A DNA stretch of 64,000 nt from Actinokineospora alba. Its GTDB lineage: Bacteria; Actinomycetota; Actinomycetes; Mycobacteriales; Pseudonocardiaceae. A program made the translations under genes and the position numbers. The notes under the pieces were generated by a model. The model had not been told where the DNA came from. It was given only the letters and a program-made list of their open reading frames with translations, and did not search any database. Below are positions 59,673-64,000 of the stretch, one piece after another. Every line of letters begins with the position of its first letter. Position 1 is the stretch's first letter. Location of the stretch: NCBI RefSeq assembly GCF_004362515.1, contig NZ_SNXU01000001.1, positions 7,068,001 to 7,132,000 on the forward strand, written 5' to 3'.

Positions 59673-60596
59673 ATGATGAATGAACCGTGGGGAATCGCGG
59701 GACCGGATTTCCTGAGAATCTACGTGGTCGCTTTCGCTTTCGCTTTGCTGTTCGCTTTGGCGGTGCGGATCATGGTCCGCGCGGGGTCCGCCGATTCGCG
59801 GGCGGCGAGTGGGGCGATCGGGCCGGGTCAGCTCTCGCTCGACGAGCTGGCGTACCTGGCGGGCGGGCCTCGGCGCGTCGTCGAGACCGCCGTCGCCAGG
59901 TTGATCGACCGCGACAAGGTCCGGCCGAGCCGAAAGGGAACCGTGCGGGTGGTCGAGGGGTCCACCGCGACGGACCCGATCGACCAGGCGGTGCTGGCGG
60001 ACATCAAGCGCAACCAGGAACGCAGTATCGGTCTGCTCGTCGACAAGGTCGGTCGGCGCGACGTCGTGCGCAAGCTCGGCGAAGCCTTGGCCCGCAAGGG
60101 GTTGCTCGTCGGCGAGGACGCGGCTCGGGCCCGATGGGGTGTCCTGCCGATGATCGTGCTGTTCGTGGTCGGGGGCGCGCGGTGGACGAACGGGTTGGCC
60201 GAGGGACGGCCGATCGGCTGGCTCACGGTCGCCCTGGCCGCCACCGCGGTGGTGACGGTCCTGCTGTACCGCAAGGCGGTGCCGGAACGGACCTACGCGG
60301 CGGAACGGCTGCTCGCCGAGGCCCGGGGAACCCGGTCGTCGAAGCAGGTGAACGACGCGGCGGTGCTGTACGGGGGTGCGGCGGGGCTGGCCGGGGTGGT
60401 CGGCGTGGTCGCGCTCAGCGGCCTCGCCGCCCACCCGGACACCGAGTTGGCCTCGGCGTTGGAATCGCAGAAGCAGGCGATCGCCGCGAGCAACTCGGGG
60501 TCGTCGGGGTGTGGTTCGGGGCCCTCATCCGGGGGAGGATCGTCGTGCGGCAGCAGCGGCGGGGGTGGCTGTGGCGGCGGCGGTTGCGGCGGATGA
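59673..60596 (+). CDS. TIGR04222 membrane protein with Gly/Ser/Cys-rich tail
   Basis: 307 aa; GGGGGG RBS. Four hydrophobic segments (about 14-37, 162-178, 187-206, 230-250), a conserved region SLDELAYLAGGPRRVVETAV characteristic of TIGR04222 and a tail of about 35 residues (273-307). All four cysteines of the protein are in the tail: Cys280, 292, 300 and 305, each preceded by Gly or Ser and followed by Gly. The DUF692 enzyme follows at 8 bp. The tail looks like the substrate region for an MNIO enzyme acting on Cys (inference). Confidence 0.88.
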   Translation: MMNEPWGIAGPDFLRIYVVAFAFALLFALAVRIMVRAGSADSRAASGAIGPGQLSLDELAYLAGGPRRVVETAVARLIDRDKVRPSRKGTVRVVEGSTATDPIDQAVLADIKRNQERSIGLLVDKVGRRDVVRKLGEALARKGLLVGEDAARARWGVLPMIVLFVVGGARWTNGLAEGRPIGWLTVALAATAVVTVLLYRKAVPERTYAAERLLAEARGTRSSKQVNDAAVLYGGAAGLAGVVGVVALSGLAAHPDTELASALESQKQAIAASNSGSSGCGSGPSSGGGSSCGSSGGGGCGGGGCGG

Positions 60597-60604
60597 GATA
60601 GAGG

Positions 60605-61420
60605 GTGATCGGTGTGGGTGAGCTCGGGGTGGGCATCGGCTGGCGGTCGGAGATCGACCTGACCGTGGAGCGGATGCCGGGAATCGACTTCGTGGAGGTC
60701 GTGGCGGAGAACATCCACCACGACCACCTCCCGGAGTCGCTGCGGGTCCTGCTGGACCGGGGCATCCCCGTGCTCCCCCACGCCGTCTCCCTCTCGCTCG
60801 GCGGAGCCGATCCGGTCGACGGAGCCCGGATCGACCACCTCGCCGCGGTGACCGACGCGCTCGGCGCGCCGATGGCCAGCGACCATGTCTGTTTCGTCCG
60901 GGCGGGCGGGCTCGACTCGGGGCACCTCATGCCGGTGCCGCGCACCCGCGACGCCCTCGATGTGTTGACCGCGAATGTGAAGACCGCACAAGCGGCGCTG
61001 GGGGTGCCGCTCGCGTTGGAGAACATCGCGGCCCTGCTGCGGTGGCCCGACGAGGAGCTGACCGAGGCGCAGTTCCTCACCGAGCTGGTCGAGCGGACCG
61101 GATGTCTGCTGCTGGTCGATGTGGCCAACATGTGGGCCAACGGCCGCAACCTGGGGCAGGACCCAGCCGACCTCCTCGACGGGCTGCCGCTCGACCGGAT
61201 CGCCTACGTGCACGTGGCGGGCGGGGTCGAACGCGACGGCGTCTACCACGACACGCACGCCCACCCGGTGCCGTCCGGGGTGCTGGAAGTGTTGCGGGAG
61301 CTGTGTTCCCGGGTCCGGCCGCCGGGTGTCCTGTTGGAACGCGACGACCTGTACCCGACGGATTCCGCCCTGCTGGCCGAACTCGAAGCCATCCGCGGCG
61401 TCCTCGCGGCCACGGCGTGA
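60605..61420 (+). CDS. DUF692 protein: multinuclear non-heme iron oxidase (MNIO) family
   Basis: 271 aa, the core of the family. TIM-barrel with metal-binding residues in PHAVSLSLGG, ASDHVCFVRAGG, LALENIAALL, LLVDVANMWANG, YVHVAGG and YHDTHAHPVPSG. MNIO members (MbnB, ChrH, TglH, BufB) oxidise Cys or nearby residues in peptides, using Fe clusters. The adjoining TIGR04222 tail with four Cys is the only obvious peptide substrate in the neighbourhood. Start ATG/GTG at 60605, 8 bp from the previous stop. GTGA overlap with the next gene. Confidence 0.9.
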   Translation: MIGVGELGVGIGWRSEIDLTVERMPGIDFVEVVAENIHHDHLPESLRVLLDRGIPVLPHAVSLSLGGADPVDGARIDHLAAVTDALGAPMASDHVCFVRAGGLDSGHLMPVPRTRDALDVLTANVKTAQAALGVPLALENIAALLRWPDEELTEAQFLTELVERTGCLLLVDVANMWANGRNLGQDPADLLDGLPLDRIAYVHVAGGVERDGVYHDTHAHPVPSGVLEVLRELCSRVRPPGVLLERDDLYPTDSALLAELEAIRGVLAATA

Positions 61421-61752
61421 GCGGCGCGCGCGAGCGACTCGCCGCGGAGCAGGCCGCGCTGCTGCGGGCACTGCTGGCCGACGGCCCGGCCCCCGCGGGG
61501 TTCGACGAGCACGCCCTGCGGGTGGAGGCCGATGCCCTGCTGGCCAAGCGCAGGCGCGTCGTCGCCCAGCTCGCACCCGAGGTCGCGGGCGACCTGGATG
61601 AGCGCTACCGTCCCCTCTTCGACGAGTACGCGCGCGCCCATCCGCGCACCGTGGGCTCCCGTGCCCGCGACGACGCGGCGGCGTTCACCAAGTGGCTCAT
61701 CGCCGGTGGTCACGTGACGGAACCCAAACGCCGGTGGTGGCGTCGCACCTGA
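61417..61752 (+). CDS. Small partner protein of the DUF692 enzyme
   Basis: 111 aa from a GTG overlapping the DUF692 stop (GTGA). ERLAAEQAALLRALLADGPA, FDEHALRVEADALLAKRRRV and FDEYARAHPRTVGSRARDDA; mostly helical, basic end (EPKRRWWRRT). Size and position mirror the accessory proteins (MbnC, TglI, DUF2063-type or SCO6045-like) that MNIO enzymes need for peptide recognition. Sequence similarity to these was judged only by eye. Confidence 0.7.
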   Translation: MSGARERLAAEQAALLRALLADGPAPAGFDEHALRVEADALLAKRRRVVAQLAPEVAGDLDERYRPLFDEYARAHPRTVGSRARDDAAAFTKWLIAGGHVTEPKRRWWRRT

Positions 61753-61982
61753 GTTCCCGGCCGGGGCAACGGTTTTCGCGGGTTCTCGCGAGCCGGTGGC
61801 CGGGCACCCGGGTGGTGTCGACCCCTGTCGGCACCACCCGGCCACCCAATCGGATGATGCGCGGGCGGCCGAAAATCATTAACTTGAAATTACTGGGGCT
61901 TGATTTCTGGGGGAACTGCGCGTCACCTGTCGTCGGCCCTTGTGCGTTGTCATTTTCCTGACCGGTGGGGGCTGGTACACAG

Positions 61983-64000
61983 ATGAAACGGACAATTTCT
62001 CTCGTTATCGCGATCGGATTGGTGGCCGCGGGCTCGACCGCCGCCACAGCTCAAACGGTGCAGCCATCGAGGCAACCGTCGAACGACGCCAAGGCGGTCA
62101 CCTTGATCACCGGCGACCGGGTGCTGCTTTCGGCGGGCAAACCCGCCGTGCTGCCCGGAAAGGGCCGCGAACGGATCGCGTTCCGCACGTACACCGTGGC
62201 CGGACGGCTCAACGTCATCCCGGCCGACGCGTTGCCGCTGGTCTCCTCAGGCAAGCTCGACCCGCGGCTGTTCGACGTGACCGGCCTGCTCGACGCGGGC
62301 TACGGCGACAGCAGGGGCGACCTGCCGCTGATCCTCACCGGTCCGACGCCGCGCTCGGCGGGCGTTCGGACCGTGCGTGAACTGCCGTCGGCGGGGGCAC
62401 GCGCGGTCGCCGCCGAGAAGTCGTCGCTGGGCGAGTCGTGGCGGGCGCTTGCGGCGGGCCCGGGCAAGGTGTGGCTCGACGCCCGGCACAAGGCCAACCT
62501 CGACCGCAGCACGGCCCAGATCGGCGCGCCATCGGCGTGGCAGGCGGGCCTGACCGGAGCCGGGGTGACCGTCGCGGTCCTGGACACCGGGGTCGACCAG
62601 ACCCACCCGGACCTCGCGGGCCGCGAAGTCGGGGAACAAAACTTCACCGACTCCGCCGACGCGGTGGACCGCGTCGGGCACGGCACGCACGTCGGATCGA
62701 CGATCGCGGGCGGCGGGGCGAAGTACAAAGGCGTGGCGCACGGCGCGAAGCTGCTCGACGGCAAGGTGCTCTCCGACCAGGGCTGGGGCCAGGAGTCGTG
62801 GATCATCGCGGGCATGGAGTGGGCCGCCGAGCAGGGGGCCGACATCGTCAACCTGAGCCTGGGCGGGCAGGACACAGCCGAGGTGGACCCGCTGGAAGCG
62901 GCGGTCAACCGGCTCACGGCCGAACGCGGCACCCTGTTCGTCATCGCGGCGGGCAACTCCGGTCCGTCGGCGGGTTCGGTGGGTTCGCCGGGCAGTGCGG
63001 AGGCGGCGCTGACGGTCGGCTCGGTCGAGCGCGACGACACGCTCTCGTTCTTCTCCAGCCGGGGACCGCGCGTGGGCGACGGGGGCATCAAGCCGGACGT
63101 GACCGCGCCGGGCTCGCAGATCGTTGCCGCGCAGGCGAAAGAGGGTTCCATCGGGACTCCCGTCGAGCCGGGCTACGTGTCGATGTCGGGCACCTCGATG
63201 GCCACCCCGCACGTCGCGGGCGCGGCCGCGCTGCTGGTCCAGAAGAATCCACAGTGGACGGCGGGGCAGCTCAAGGCAGCACTGACCGCGTCGGCTCGGC
63301 CGACGGCTGGGGAGTCAGCGTACGCGCAGGGCTCCGGGCGGATCGATGTGCCGAAGTCGTTGGCGCAGAACGTGACCAGCGAGCCGACGTCGGTCAGCTT
63401 CGGCGTGCCGCAGTGGCCGCATGACGACGACCAGCCGGTGTCGAAGGAGATCACCTACCGCAATGGCGGAACCGCGCCGGTGACCCTGGACCTGACGGCG
63501 GACTTTGTCGGTCCCGATGGGAAGCCCGCGCCCGCCGGGATGATCGCGTTGTCGCGCGACCGGGTCGAGGTTCCCGCGGGCGGCACCGCGACGGTGGGTG
63601 TCACCTCCGACACGAGGCTCGGCTCGGTCGACGGCGCGTACTCCGGCGCGGTCGTCGCGAGGTCCGGCGAGACGGCGGTGCGCACCCCAGTCGGGGTGGA
63701 CCGCGAGGTCGAGAGCTACCAGCTCAAGGCGACCTTCCTCGGTCTCGACGGCAAACCGTCGCCGGACGCGTACACGCTGCTCTTCGGACTCGACTCGGGT
63801 CAGCCGTACTTTGTGAACAGTCCGGACGGTGTGGTCACGCGGCGACTGCCGAAGGGCCGGTATCTGATCGACACGTTCTTCAGCTACGAGACGGCTTCAC
63901 ACGTGCTCGCCGATCCGGGGTTCACGCTGACCAAGGACACGGAAATCGTGGTCGACGCCCGGATCACCAAGCAGCTCAAGGTCGTCGCGCCGGATCCGGC
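61983..64000 (+). CDS. Secreted S8 subtilisin-like protease, N-terminal part (runs off the window)
   Basis: 672 codons are visible with no stop. Signal peptide MKRTISLVIAIGLVAAGSTA. Prodomain about 35-170. Catalytic domain from about 185: Asp in VAVLDTGVDQTHPDL (about 202), His in GHGTHVGSTI (about 236) and Ser in MSGTSMATPHVAG (about 401). After this, an Fn3-like/DUF1034-type region (about 460-570) and further beta-rich domains continue beyond the edge. Resembles large actinomycete S8 proteases of over 1000 aa. The start has GGTGGGGGCT upstream. The 230-bp gap before it holds a less GC-rich stretch near 61878-61905. Confidence 0.93.
   Translation, partial: MKRTISLVIAIGLVAAGSTAATAQTVQPSRQPSNDAKAVTLITGDRVLLSAGKPAVLPGKGRERIAFRTYTVAGRLNVIPADALPLVSSGKLDPRLFDVTGLLDAGYGDSRGDLPLILTGPTPRSAGVRTVRELPSAGARAVAAEKSSLGESWRALAAGPGKVWLDARHKANLDRSTAQIGAPSAWQAGLTGAGVTVAVLDTGVDQTHPDLAGREVGEQNFTDSADAVDRVGHGTHVGSTIAGGGAKYKGVAHGAKLLDGKVLSDQGWGQESWIIAGMEWAAEQGADIVNLSLGGQDTAEVDPLEAAVNRLTAERGTLFVIAAGNSGPSAGSVGSPGSAEAALTVGSVERDDTLSFFSSRGPRVGDGGIKPDVTAPGSQIVAAQAKEGSIGTPVEPGYVSMSGTSMATPHVAGAAALLVQKNPQWTAGQLKAALTASARPTAGESAYAQGSGRIDVPKSLAQNVTSEPTSVSFGVPQWPHDDDQPVSKEITYRNGGTAPVTLDLTADFVGPDGKPAPAGMIALSRDRVEVPAGGTATVGVTSDTRLGSVDGAYSGAVVARSGETAVRTPVGVDREVESYQLKATFLGLDGKPSPDAYTLLFGLDSGQPYFVNSPDGVVTRRLPKGRYLIDTFFSYETASHVLADPGFTLTKDTEIVVDARITKQLKVVAPDP

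Overview
The window is GC-rich actinobacterial chromosome with dense, often overlapping genes, many GTG starts and strong GGAGG-type ribosome binding sites. F420-dependent oxidoreductases, an XRE/DUF397 pair, secreted S8/S1 proteases, TIGR04222 and DUF692 proteins, an Asp23/AmaP operon and free-standing LigC/PolDom repair proteins together suggest a Pseudonocardiaceae-like actinomycete (Actinokineospora, Saccharothrix or Lentzea type). That placement is inference from gene content only. No rRNA, tRNA or CRISPR array was seen.

Left part (1-26 kb). A lipoprotein-DUF4142-DUF1996 operon runs off the left edge. Next come two divergent subtilases, one followed by a trypsin-like protease. A frameshifted secreted-protein gene, a glutamine synthetase-like/LLM oxidoreductase pair, an XRE+DUF397 pair, an S9 peptidase divergent from a TetR regulator, and a compact three-gene type VII secretion cluster (EspC-like protein, WXG/DUF6973 effector candidate, lipoprotein) follow. 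An ArsR+SRPBCC pair and a short HtrA-like protease lie before an aminotransferase-mmsA operon.

Middle (26-39 kb). This is mainly pyrimidine or hydantoin catabolism: a PucR regulator, NCS1 permease, carbamoyl-beta-alanine amidase, dihydropyrimidinase and a TIGR03842-type LLM enzyme. The aminotransferase and MmsA at 22-25 kb can finish the path (beta-alanine to malonate semialdehyde to acetyl-CoA). Both operons carry copies of the same ACACAGTGAC element, so they probably share a regulator. A decayed adenosine deaminase lies between them. RocD and PPK2 follow.

Right part (39-64 kb). It holds ABC-F, PAP2, ZapE and a RibD-C reductase, a six-gene Asp23/Gls24-AmaP membrane operon, LigC, an EamA exporter preceded by a 430-bp degenerate repeat array, and a four-cold-shock-domain protein enclosed with an IS5-type transposase remnant between matching inverted repeats. 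An alpha/beta hydrolase lacking the serine nucleophile and a 142-nt near-perfect hairpin follow. Then come a HEAT protein overlapping a LigD-type polymerase, hisS, msrB, and an operon of a membrane protein with a Gly/Cys tail, a DUF692 (MNIO) enzyme and a small partner. The window ends inside another subtilase. The DUF692 operon and the type VII cluster are the best candidates for undescribed systems.
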